IMG/VR virus record: IMGVR_UViG_3300031629_000081
Coordinates: 1 to 24,040 of that record
Direction: 5' to 3' (one strand)
Source: a virus
DNA length: 24,040 bases
Part shown: piece after piece, positions 8,312-19,200 of the stretch
Layout of the letters: each line of letters starts with the position of its first letter
How positions within the stretch are numbered: position 1 is the stretch's first letter
Translations under genes and position numbers: made by a program
Notes under the pieces: generated by a model
Databases searched by the model: none
What the model was told of the DNA's origin: nothing
What the model saw: the letters and a program-made list of their open reading frames with translations, nothing else

Positions 8312-10258
8312 ATGTCAGTCCTAAAAGGAAATATATCATCAGTATTAAGAAGAGCAGATAATAGTTTATTAAATACTTTGCGTCAAGGTATGGATGATGG
8401 CAATGATCTCCGAGCTCAGCAAGTTGCAGATGCTAAAGCCTCTCTTACTGGACTAGGTGCTAGTGCTGATGCAGATACTCAATTACTTCTTGCTCAACAA
8501 GATACCAAAGAGGGCGTACAAGATGTATTAGCTAATCAATTAGGTATGTTTGCAAATAAAGGAGTAGCTGCACAAACAGCTAGTGCAAGAGAGAAACTCT
8601 TGGCAGATCGAGAAACCACAGCTTTAAATAACTTTAAAACAGAGCTAGGAAATAAAGATCTACTAGAAGGCTTTCAAAATAAACGACAAATTAAAGACGA
8701 ACTTAAAGAGCTTGGCCAGTATCAACCAGGTACTCCTCAGTATAAAGAAGCATTAGAAAAACATCATCAATTTAATATAACTAATGCTGTTCCTGATAAA
8801 CAAATTACTGACATATATAGTCAACAATTTGCTACTGCTGATATCCAAATAAGGCCTGAAACTATTCAAGCTGCTATAGGAGCTGGAGTAGACCCAACTA
8901 ACCCAGATAGCTTTACTAAGAGTGCTCACAATACTGCAGTTAAAACTATCTCAGATAGATTACAAGGGCAGTGGACAGGTATACAGGATAAATCAGTATT
9001 TGATGCTAAAGCTAAAGATTTACTTAGTAAGTCTGAATGGGGTCAGAACTTTGATCGTCAAATTAAGCTTGAAGCTGGTCAAACTACTCAAGATGTTAGA
9101 TTAAAAGGTTTGAGTTCCAATATTGCAGCAGCTATTCGTTCAAAAAACCCTGATGCAGTCGATAATGAAGTAAATGCCACTTTAGACTTCTTACAAGCAA
9201 ATAATATAACTGGAGACAAAGCTAAAGTATTTGATAAAAATGTAGAATTAGCATTAGATCGTTCTAAAATAGATCCTGCTGCTATATTCCAAAATGCTGA
9301 ATATGGCAATACAACTTATGGAACTACGCAGAGAATTTCACCAACAAAAGCTTCTATGCTGCAAGCAGATATAAAAGCAGCATATCGTGAAAAATATCCT
9401 AATTTACCAGATCGTTTATTAGACCCACAAGTTGCTAAAGTTATTAGTGCAAACCAACAATTAGGTTTTGCTATTGCTGAAGGCAAAAAAGATGCTGCAT
9501 ATAAGGCAAATTTAGATGCAGATTTTAGAGAAACAGGCAGGGCATTTAAAGGACAACAACATAAAGCTCTTTTTGCTATGGCACAGGATGGTACAAAAAC
9601 TTATATAGCAGATAGATTAATTGATAAACTATCTAAATTAAAATTTAAATCTGAGGATGGTTTTACAGCAACAGATGCTACAGAAGTACAAAGAGAAACT
9701 TCGGAAGTAGTAGAACGATTACGAGGATTTTTTACAGATGATAAGGGTGACTTTCTTGCTGGTGCTAGTAAACAAACATTAGCTGCATTTAGATTAGCTG
9801 CATCTAAAGCCATTATTGGAAATGCAGGTATAGATGAAGATTCTTTGCCGGGAGATGGTAATGATCTTGTATTTGCAACGGTAAATAGATATCGACAAAT
9901 GAGTGATACATCTGATTATGAGTTATTAAAATTGTTTGTTGAAGCACTCCCAGATTCACAAAGATCTGTTGAATATGATAGTGATAAAAAGATCAATGTC
10001 AGAAAAGGAATTAATAGATTTACACAATTTGCAAAAGGAAGAATGAAGGATGCACACGCTGTAGGGTTACGTCCTACTAAATCCGGATTTACAGCTTTTA
10101 AAACAGGTATTAATAGTTTGGGATTGGGCGCAGATTTTGATCGATTACCGCCAATTAATAGTACTAAATACCAAGCTCTTATGACCCCAGTAGATGAGCA
10201 AGATGTAGTTAATCAAGATAGAACTAAAAGAGCTGCAATAACTGCTTTGACACAATAA
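8312..10258 (+). CDS. All-helical internal virion (ejection) protein (648 aa)
   Basis: Nearly every segment is predicted helical, with high Ala, Gln, Asp and Lys and very few aromatic residues, and no membrane segment or enzyme motif is visible. Length, composition and position directly upstream of the giant polymerase and transglycosylase gene resemble T7 gp15, which stands directly ahead of gp16. N4-type phages have a comparable internal protein (gp51 position). The likely role is a packaged helical protein that is ejected with the polymerase and helps build the trans-envelope tube. That role is inference from context, not from recognised sequence. AAGGA lies six bases before the ATG. The gene is in the same operon as its neighbours, with a 35-base gap to the giant gene. 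Confidence 0.6.
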   Translation: MSVLKGNISSVLRRADNSLLNTLRQGMDDGNDLRAQQVADAKASLTGLGASADADTQLLLAQQDTKEGVQDVLANQLGMFANKGVAAQTASAREKLLADRETTALNNFKTELGNKDLLEGFQNKRQIKDELKELGQYQPGTPQYKEALEKHHQFNITNAVPDKQITDIYSQQFATADIQIRPETIQAAIGAGVDPTNPDSFTKSAHNTAVKTISDRLQGQWTGIQDKSVFDAKAKDLLSKSEWGQNFDRQIKLEAGQTTQDVRLKGLSSNIAAAIRSKNPDAVDNEVNATLDFLQANNITGDKAKVFDKNVELALDRSKIDPAAIFQNAEYGNTTYGTTQRISPTKASMLQADIKAAYREKYPNLPDRLLDPQVAKVISANQQLGFAIAEGKKDAAYKANLDADFRETGRAFKGQQHKALFAMAQDGTKTYIADRLIDKLSKLKFKSEDGFTATDATEVQRETSEVVERLRGFFTDDKGDFLAGASKQTLAAFRLAASKAIIGNAGIDEDSLPGDGNDLVFATVNRYRQMSDTSDYELLKLFVEALPDSQRSVEYDSDKKINVRKGINRFTQFAKGRMKDAHAVGLRPTKSGFTAFKTGINSLGLGADFDRLPPINSTKYQALMTPVDEQDVVNQDRTKRAAITALTQ

Positions 10259-10293
10259 TCTTCTATGAACTCTTCTTCAAGTAAATATAACTC

Positions 10294-13200
10294 ATGGCCC
10301 AATCTAATAATGACTCTATCATTCAACAATTTTTAAATACCAGTACTCCTGTACAAGAACCCGATCCAAGTGCTTATGATTTTATTGGACAATCTGATAC
10401 TGCAGTAACTACTCCCCCTCCTACAGAAGATACAATAGCCAGAGCTCGATTGGCTTTCGCTAAAGACACTTCTAAAAGAAATATCGATACAGCTAAGACA
10501 ATACTTCAAGCTAAAAAAGCTTTAGGTATTGATCCTCGTGTTGCAATGCATGAACAATACATGCAAGGCATAGACACACGCAATGAGGGGCCCAGTACTG
10601 AAGAAGTATTCAATTTGGAATCATATAAAGCTTTAGTTAGAGGAGCAGAAACCGGTGGTCAGGTAGATTCTAACACTGCACAAAATCCAAATTCATCAGC
10701 TACAGGAACGTATCAGTTTACGGAAGGCACCTGGGCTGGTTTAATGGCTAAGCACCCTAATGCAGGATTAATTGCAGATGGACGAACCAATAGAGCTCAA
10801 CAAGAAATTGCTGAGGATCTTTTAGCAAGTGACGATAAAGACAATTTAGAAGGTAAAAATATTCCTGTAACAAATGGTAGTATGTATGTAATGCATACTC
10901 TTGGAGCAGGTAATGGAGCTACAATACTGCAAGCTGCTATGAATGGAGATACCAGACGAGCTGCAGAACTTGTACCTTCTCAAGTAGTAGAAAGCAATCC
11001 AACTTGGTTTCAAGATAACCCTACTCCACAGGGTTTAGTAGATCATTTATCAGGTCTTGTAGGTAGTCAACCAGCTACAGATCCTGTCACTAGTTTTACT
11101 TCAGGACGTATACCTGCTGATATTCCAGTAGAACCGGAACGCAGTGTAGGTTCTACGGCTGTGGAAGAAGAAGTTATAACACCGCCTTTACTCGCAGATC
11201 CTCCAGCTGAAGAAGAAAAAGAAACCGTACTAGAAAAACTAGGTCGTGCAGGAGATCAATTAATCTCAGGACTTAATAAAGCTGGGGATATATTATCTGA
11301 TAAAGATAAATACATTGATGCAAAAGAGGCCTTAATTGATGGTGCATCTAGAGCTCCAGGTGAAGCATTAGAAGGTGTTAAAAAATCAGGAGACATTATA
11401 GCTACAAAATTAGGTTTGAAATCAGACCCAGATCCAGATCCAGAATTACCTCCTGCTTCTACTATTAATTATTATGATTTAGTAAATGAAGCTGCTGAAG
11501 AAGAAGCTGGAACTTCAAATCGTCTTTCCATTATGGATATGGATGTTAGTCCACAAGTAAAAGCTAGTGTTCTTAAATTGACAGAAGCACCAAGTATGAA
11601 AATAGATTCTCCAATTATTAAAAGTAAAGGAGATAAAGTTTTCCAGCTTGAAAATCAAACATGGGTTGCAATTCTCAATGGTAAACCCATAACTAATCTG
11701 TCTGAAAAAGAAGCAACTTTTTACGCTACTCGTTTTGAGCAAGATGCTGCAAAGCAAGCTAATGGCGCTTATGAAGAATGGTCTGTTGGAGATGTTAAAA
11801 ACTATTTAATGAAGAGTATTGCTCAACCTGTTGCAGCTGGTTTTACTGCTGCTCTTGTAGGAGAACAATCATTACAAGGAAAAGTAAATGATTATAATGC
11901 ATTAAAAGGAGCACAGCCATTACTTAATGATAAAAAAACAGATCTGACACCTGCAGATATTAAACTGTTTAACTCTATTCTTACAAGTAAAACTTTAACT
12001 CCTGAGCAAGAAGCATTTAAAAATGATTCTAAATTTGGTGTATTGTCTAAGTTACAAAAAGAAGCAAATAACGAAAAAGAACAAGCAAAAAATATTACAG
12101 ATTATGCAGATAAATGGAAATCTGCTTTTCCTACAAATGATGCCGGGTTTCAAGCTAGTCAATCAATTTATGATTTAATTGCTGAAAAAGACGGAGAGTT
12201 TGCAGCTGTTTGGGAGATGTTAAAAAATCATAAAGCTGCATACGCTAAAGAAGGATTAGGCAGTGCTGCTTATTCATTAGCTTTAGTAAGTGGAGGATTA
12301 GTTACGCAAAGTGCCGTATTAACTAGTTTTATTATGGATGAATCGCAACGTGCTAAAGCCAAGTGGGTTGAGAAAAATGGAGCAGAAAATTATACGCCAG
12401 ATGTTCAATCTTCTATTGAAAATTGGATGGCGTTAAAAGTTATTTCTCAAAAAATAAGTTTAGGTTATCTAGATAAAGTAGTAGGTAAGGTTATTCCAGG
12501 TGGGCGTAAAAAATGGATTAAACAAATGGCTGCTAAGCTTAATAGTACTACTCCAACTAGTATTAAAGTTTTAGCTACAATTGGTGGTAAAGGGGTTTCA
12601 TTAGGAAGTGGTGTAGGTGCAGAAGCACTACAGGGCGCAGGTGAAGTAGTTATTGAAGCACAACTACCTGAAGCAACTCTTAACTGGAGAGAAGTATATC
12701 AAGGTGCATTAGCTGAAGGGTTAGGTTCATTAGCATTAGGTCCTACAATGGCTGCTAAAAATCTAACTGAAGCTACAGTTAAAAGTATTATACAACCTTC
12801 TAATAAAGAACGATTAAAGAAAGGATTACAAGCTGAGAAAACTCGGCTTGAAGAAAAAATTAAAAGGATTGAAAAATTTGAAAAAGAAACTAATCCTAAA
12901 GATCTTGCTAATTTTGAAAAATTAACAGAAGAAATAGTTGGAATAGAATCAGCTTTAGTTGAATTAACTAATCTTAGTATGGATGCAAAAAGCGGTGAAT
13001 TAAAAATAGATACAAAAAACACTGCAATTAAAGAATTGTTTGAAAAACATAAAAGTTTAGCTAATAAAACTAATGCTACATCTGATGATGTTATTGATGC
13101 AATTAGAACTGATTTAGAAGCAACATTACTTAATACACAAACTGAATTTGATGCTTTAGAAAGTCGTATTCCTCAAGTTATTACTAAACAACGCAGTATA

Positions 13201-16200
13201 AGGGAAGTATTTGCAGGAGCATCAGATACTACAACTATACGAGTAAAAGATACCGAGTACGGTAAAGGCTTAGAGCAACAAGTTGAAAAATACGAAGAAG
13301 ACATTAAAAAAATTGAAAATGATAAAGACACATCTGATGTTCAAAAAATTATAGCTATTGAAACACGACAAAAACAAATTAATGAATTAGGACAAAAATT
13401 AGAAGAGACTGCTAAACCAAGTTTATTAAAAGCTGAAAAAGTCTTTCTTCAAACTCAATTAGAGAAAAGAAAAATTCAAGTTGAAGGTGACAAAGCAGGG
13501 CAAGAAATTATTAATGTTCAGATTAATAAAGATGCTGGAACAGATATCTCTGATGAAGATGTTGCTTTTCAATTAGAAGAAATAGGAGTGTTAGATGATA
13601 GAAATAATCCTAACTACATACCTATTGAAGAGAATGACCAATATGGCCCTGGAGATATTGTTGATTTAAAAAATAATGAAAATCCAGATAATATAGATGC
13701 ACAGGGTTATGTAATTGAAGAAATAATTGGACTGTCAAGAGATGGAAAAGTATATGTTCGATTAAAAGGAGTCACTGATGCTGTTCAAGTAGATCAATTA
13801 ATTCCACGAGTTCGTCCTGATGAAACTCCTCGAACTATATTAGAAAAATTTCAAGCACTAACACAACGTAATCTAAGTGATGCTGCTCAAAAATTAGTTC
13901 AAGCTAAATTTGATGAGTTTATTACAAAATATGCCCCTAAAGATGATGGTAAAGGGGGTAAAACATTTGGCTCTATTGATGATAGTTACGAGGAACATGA
14001 AAAATTATCCATTGATGAAGCAAAGAAAAAACAAAAAGATATTAAAAATAATCCAGATTCTACTCCTGAAGATCTTGCATATTGGGATTATCAAGTTAAT
14101 CGAAAACAGGAACAGTCTCAAAGAGCTAAAAAAGAAGAGCAAGCCGATAAAACTATGGGCGATGTTCATTCAGAAATCTTAGAAGGTGAGTCTAAAAAGT
14201 GGAAAGGTTTAGCTAAATACCATGAAGAAATAATTAATGCATATAAAAATTTAGTTGATCCAGTAATTCGTGACAGAAACATTCGTGCCATTACTTCTAA
14301 AATGCGAACTCATGCTACTAATCTAACAAGTAAATTAGCTGCATTTGGAGAAGCTGATCGAATGATACCAAATTTAGCATCTGGTATGGGCGCAGTTGTT
14401 ATAGGTTCAATAGATCTAGCGTCACCAAAGGGTGTACGACAGATGAACTACAAAGTACAGCCTATGCCCCTAACAGAAGCAGATGCAAAAGCTCAAGCTA
14501 AAGCAAAGGGAACTGAGTATAGAGAAGGACAGTCATTTGAATCTCGTAAAAACAATGGGCAATTTGTTACGTTAATCACTGATAAAACTCATAAGTTTAA
14601 AGATTTTACTATTAAAAGATCTTCTGGTCTTATCAGTAATTTACAAACAGAATCTGAATACGGTAAGTTAATTATGGGTAGTGTAGAAGGTTATAAAAAA
14701 ACTTCTATGGCCCAGAACGCTGCTAACCAGCAAGTTAAGATTGAAGCTAAACAGAAAGTGTATGACCAGTTAGTTAAATTAAGGGGCAAACTTCCTCGAA
14801 TTATTAAAGAAATATCTGAAAAAGATCGTGAGAAAATTAGAGTAGATAAAGAAAAGGAGAGTAAACCCCTTTCGTTAATCAAACAATTAGAAAAGGCTGA
14901 GAAAGAGTTAGAAGCATTACAAAAAGCTTTTGATAACACGGAGAAAACTGATGAGACTAAACTTACCCTGGAAGAAGACATCGACAAACTCAAAAAAGAA
15001 ATTGATAGTCTTACAACCAGAATTGCTGAAGAATCCACAAAAAATGGTGACTCTCCAGGAAAAGATAAGCCACCTAAAAGTCCTCCTCCAGGTTCTGATG
15101 AAGTTGCTCCTGATGTGCGAGAAAGTGCTGAAGCTACAGAAGGTAAAAAAGGAGAGCAATTCGAATTCCCCTTCACAGGAAAGAATTTTATAGAGACGGC
15201 TACTCGTATGTACCACGCTGTTGTAGGTGGAAAGTTAGAGACCGTGTTTGGTTTAGTAGGTAAAAAGTTTACTGATTTAGTTAGTGTAGGTAAGAAGACT
15301 ACAATTTTAGGATTACAGAACTTAGCTGACACTAATTTTGCTGATGAAAAAGTGTTAGCGAAATCATTAGAAGCACTAGGCATTGATAGTAAAGCCGCTA
15401 AAGTTTTAGCTAATCGTTATTTTAAATTTAAAACACGGTTTGATAAGACTTTATTCCACTCTATAAAGATAGATAGAAAAGTTGTTTTATTAGCGAAAGA
15501 TGGGAATTCTAAAGAAGAACTGGCTGCGGCTGGGGAGACTTTCACTGTTTCAGAGATTGATGGTACAAATAAAACAGTAACTATCCATAATCAAAATGTA
15601 ACTGGAGATGACACATGGACAGTTCCTCTTAATGATGTAGTAGATGCAGAAAATTATGCTATCAGGCAACCATTATCACTATTGTACCGAGAAGATCTAG
15701 ATAATGCTGATAACCAACAAGGTACTTTACCTGAGCAAGTTGTCTTTTCAATGATGATTGGAGCAATGTCTTGGAGACAACGAACTACTGATAATGATCG
15801 ATTTGGGGGAAGTGAGTATGGTATGGAAGCTTTCCTATACAACAATCAACAGAAATTAGATGGTGATGAAAAAGTTCAATTAGGCCAAATAGGTTATGGA
15901 TACAATGATGTAGCTAGGCAAATAGGAAATGATATTTCTCAAATGCTACATCTTTCTCCTAAAAATGCTAATGGAGAATTGAGTCAAGAAGGTATAGATA
16001 TTTATTTTGAGCATTTGCTTCCGGCTCTTGGCATGGCAGCTATTGAAACAGCTCAAGGAACTGATAGTGAGTCTTACTTTATTAAAGATATACACAAATG
16101 GGACTTTGATGACGCTGACAGAAGTGCTGATGGACGGGTTTACAATAATAACCCTACAGGCAGCCAAGCAGAAACAGATGAATTTGGATACAGACACCTT

Positions 16201-19200
16201 AAAATTGATGAAAACCGACCTCCTTCTGAAGAAGGACTATCTGCAGTTAAAAGTTTAACTGAAACCTTAGAATTAAATATCCATTCAAATGCAGGTCCAT
16301 TACAAAGTCCTAAAGATATTAAAACTGATGTATCCGGTACTTTTGGTGATGTTCCATTAGAAGTACAAAGACTTATGAAGAAACTCCATAAAGTTGAGTG
16401 GAGTAAGTCTGAGCCAATGGATATAGTAAGTGATCTATTTGAAGATCATTATGATGTTTTAAAAGAAGTATTAGGTATTGAAGAACTATATGAAACTAGA
16501 ATTAAGGACGGTAAGGTTGAGTATGTCTACGAAATAGAATCAGGTAATGATTCTACTATTAAAAAAGAATTAGCACAGATTACGAAACAAGCTAATAATC
16601 TTAAAAAAGATAATCCTAATCTCGCAAAACTTCGTACAAAATACACTGCTCTTTTGGAAGAGCAGAAAGCAATACTTGCTAAAAAAGGCCAACCTAAACT
16701 AGATAAAGCAGGTGAACCTATTAAAAAAGGGTTGTGGCATAAGCGTGACATGGCAGCTAAAGAAGCTGCTAATAGAGATAAATTACTTAGCTTGGAAAGA
16801 CTTGTAAAAGCTAATGATAAAAATGAACTTGAAAAATTCTACTTCACTTACAACTTGCAAAATCATCATCGGATTATGCAAGAAGGAAAGATCAATCCTC
16901 AACAAAGTAAAGTTGATCGTTTCTTATTAAAATCTTGGGAACCTAAAACTTACACAGATAAAAATATGTGGAAGTTTGAGCTAGCAGTAGCTCAAAATTT
17001 TGGTACTAAGATTGATAAAGAAACCTATGGTGTTTCTAAAGCGGCATTTAATGATGTAATAAATGACCCTATTATATTAGAAGCTGTTAACGCCTACCAG
17101 ACATTAACTAAGGCTCGAGCGCTTGTAGAGAGTACTAAGCTTAAGAAAGCTAATACAACAAAACATAAAAATGCAGTAGCTGCTAAGAAAGTTGCAGCCA
17201 AAGAATTTGCTGAAGCTCTTTCAGCGGTTAAATTTACCTATAAAAAAGGCAACATGTCGTTACTCCAGGGGATTGCTGGATTATCTAATTACATGAAAGT
17301 TAGTCCTAGACCTTCAGCTAAGCTACGTTTTAGTAAAACACGGAATACTACGTTTAAATCAGATATTGTTATGGAGATCGATGGTATCTCTAATGGCTTT
17401 GCAATGAATGTTATGCAATTTCCTATGTGGGAAAATATGCCAGAGATGCTTGCTAAAGTAGCTACTTATTTTGGTAAAGATACAGAACATAATACCAAAG
17501 CTCCTGATACCTATGAAACTCTTGCTGAGTATGTACAAAAAGGTATGGGCGATGGAACAATGAATATTGAAAACAATACAATTCCGTACGAATACATTAC
17601 TGAAAATAATTGGAAAGATGATTATGATCCGTTATCTATTTATAAAAAGCGTAAAAGTAAATACAAGGCATATTCAGATAAAGATTCTAAGTTTATCGCT
17701 GAACAACTCAGACAGCGAGAGAAGGTTATTGAGGCAAGGGGCATAATTAAAGCATGGGCAAGAAAACATTACTCTGACAACAATACAAAAATTCTAGGCT
17801 GGGCAAAACTTAATTCCAAAACAAATAAGGAAATGTCCGTGGAGGACATTAAAGCAGAAGATGAGTTATATATAAAACAACTCTCATATACGTTTGATAG
17901 TAATTTTGTATTAGTGTTTAATAAAATGGATGCTGGACCTGAACGCACTAGAGCATTTAATGAGTTTAATAAAATAAGAAAATTACAAAAGTTAGAGCCT
18001 ATAAAGCCATTAAAGAGAGGAGATCGTGGAGGCGGTTCTAAAGCACGAACTAAAGCACAAGAAGCTGCATTTAATGCAACTCTTGATCGAGAAGAAAAAA
18101 TTCAAAGTGCAAACCATGCCAAAGCTCATAAGGAATTCTTAACAGACTACAATCAAATAAATGGTGCTCTTAATACTGTCTATTCTGATTTTACAGGTGA
18201 GGTAGGCGAAGAACTACGTTCTGTTGTTAAATATCCATTTATTATTCATATGTATGGTGGTGGGATAGATCGTATTTCAAAAGATGTTACTAAAGATATT
18301 ATTGGCCATATCTATGAACAAGTAGGCCTTTTACAACAACAATATAATGATGCACTAAGGGCTTCTCCAGAATCAGCAGCATTCTTTGAAGAATATAAAT
18401 CTGTCTTACCGTCAGATAACTATGAAAACATTGAATCAGGGGTTTTAAAGATTGACGGTATTGTGAGACAAATTGAAGAATTTGCTGCAGCTTTAGAAAC
18501 ATTAGGAGCTTTTAAGCAAGATAACAAAAGCAATGACAAGAACTTTATCCCCCAAAATGCAGACGCTTTTGTTAAGGCTATGGTCGAAGGAAACGGGTTA
18601 AATAAATATTTTAATGAAAATTATTTACGTGCCAACATCAGTACGACTATAGCTCCAAGATTTGATCATGGTCTCAAGACTATGTTAGAGCCTACTCAAG
18701 CGGCTAGAGATGCTATTGTTCAAATGGGTGGACTATTGCATGGGATTTTCATGGCTCACTTTACACAAGCTTATGAGAAGAAAATAAATGAACTAAACGA
18801 TGGACGTAGTACGTTAACTAAAAAAGAACTCACCGCATTAATTAAAGACGCAAAAGGAACTTTAATTAAAGTATACCCACAATATGCTGGTCCATTATCT
18901 GCTATTGATGAAAATGGTAATACTGAAGGATTTGTTGATTTAGCTAAAACTAAAAGCGTTTCAACAATCAAAGAAATAGTAAACGTACCAAAAGACATTG
19001 ATAAAAAAGATATATGGACTGCAGAAAAAATTACTCAATTTATAGAAGATAATGCAGATAATTTTACTGATGATGCACGAAAGCGATTACCTGCAATAAT
19101 AAATTTCAGAAAGGATATTTCTACAAACACCAAAGAAGATTTAGTAGATCTACTTAAGGAGCGAAATAAATTTGAAGATGAACGAGTAGAGTATAGAAAT

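Noticed and set aside
14691-15383. A 230-codon open frame on the minus strand
   Set aside because: It is antisense to the Lys/Glu-rich coiled-coil and linker part of the giant protein. Its product is a low-complexity Ser/Leu/Phe string, as expected from reading such codons backwards, and there is no ribosome site or neighbouring minus-strand gene.
17287-17383. The basic stretch before polymerase motif A (SPRPSAKLRFSKTR) as the TxxGR motif
   Set aside because: It lies only about 30 residues ahead of Asp2363, whereas T7 and N4 have more than 100 residues between these motifs. The NHHRIM...NPQ segment at residue 2193 fits the T7 pattern better.
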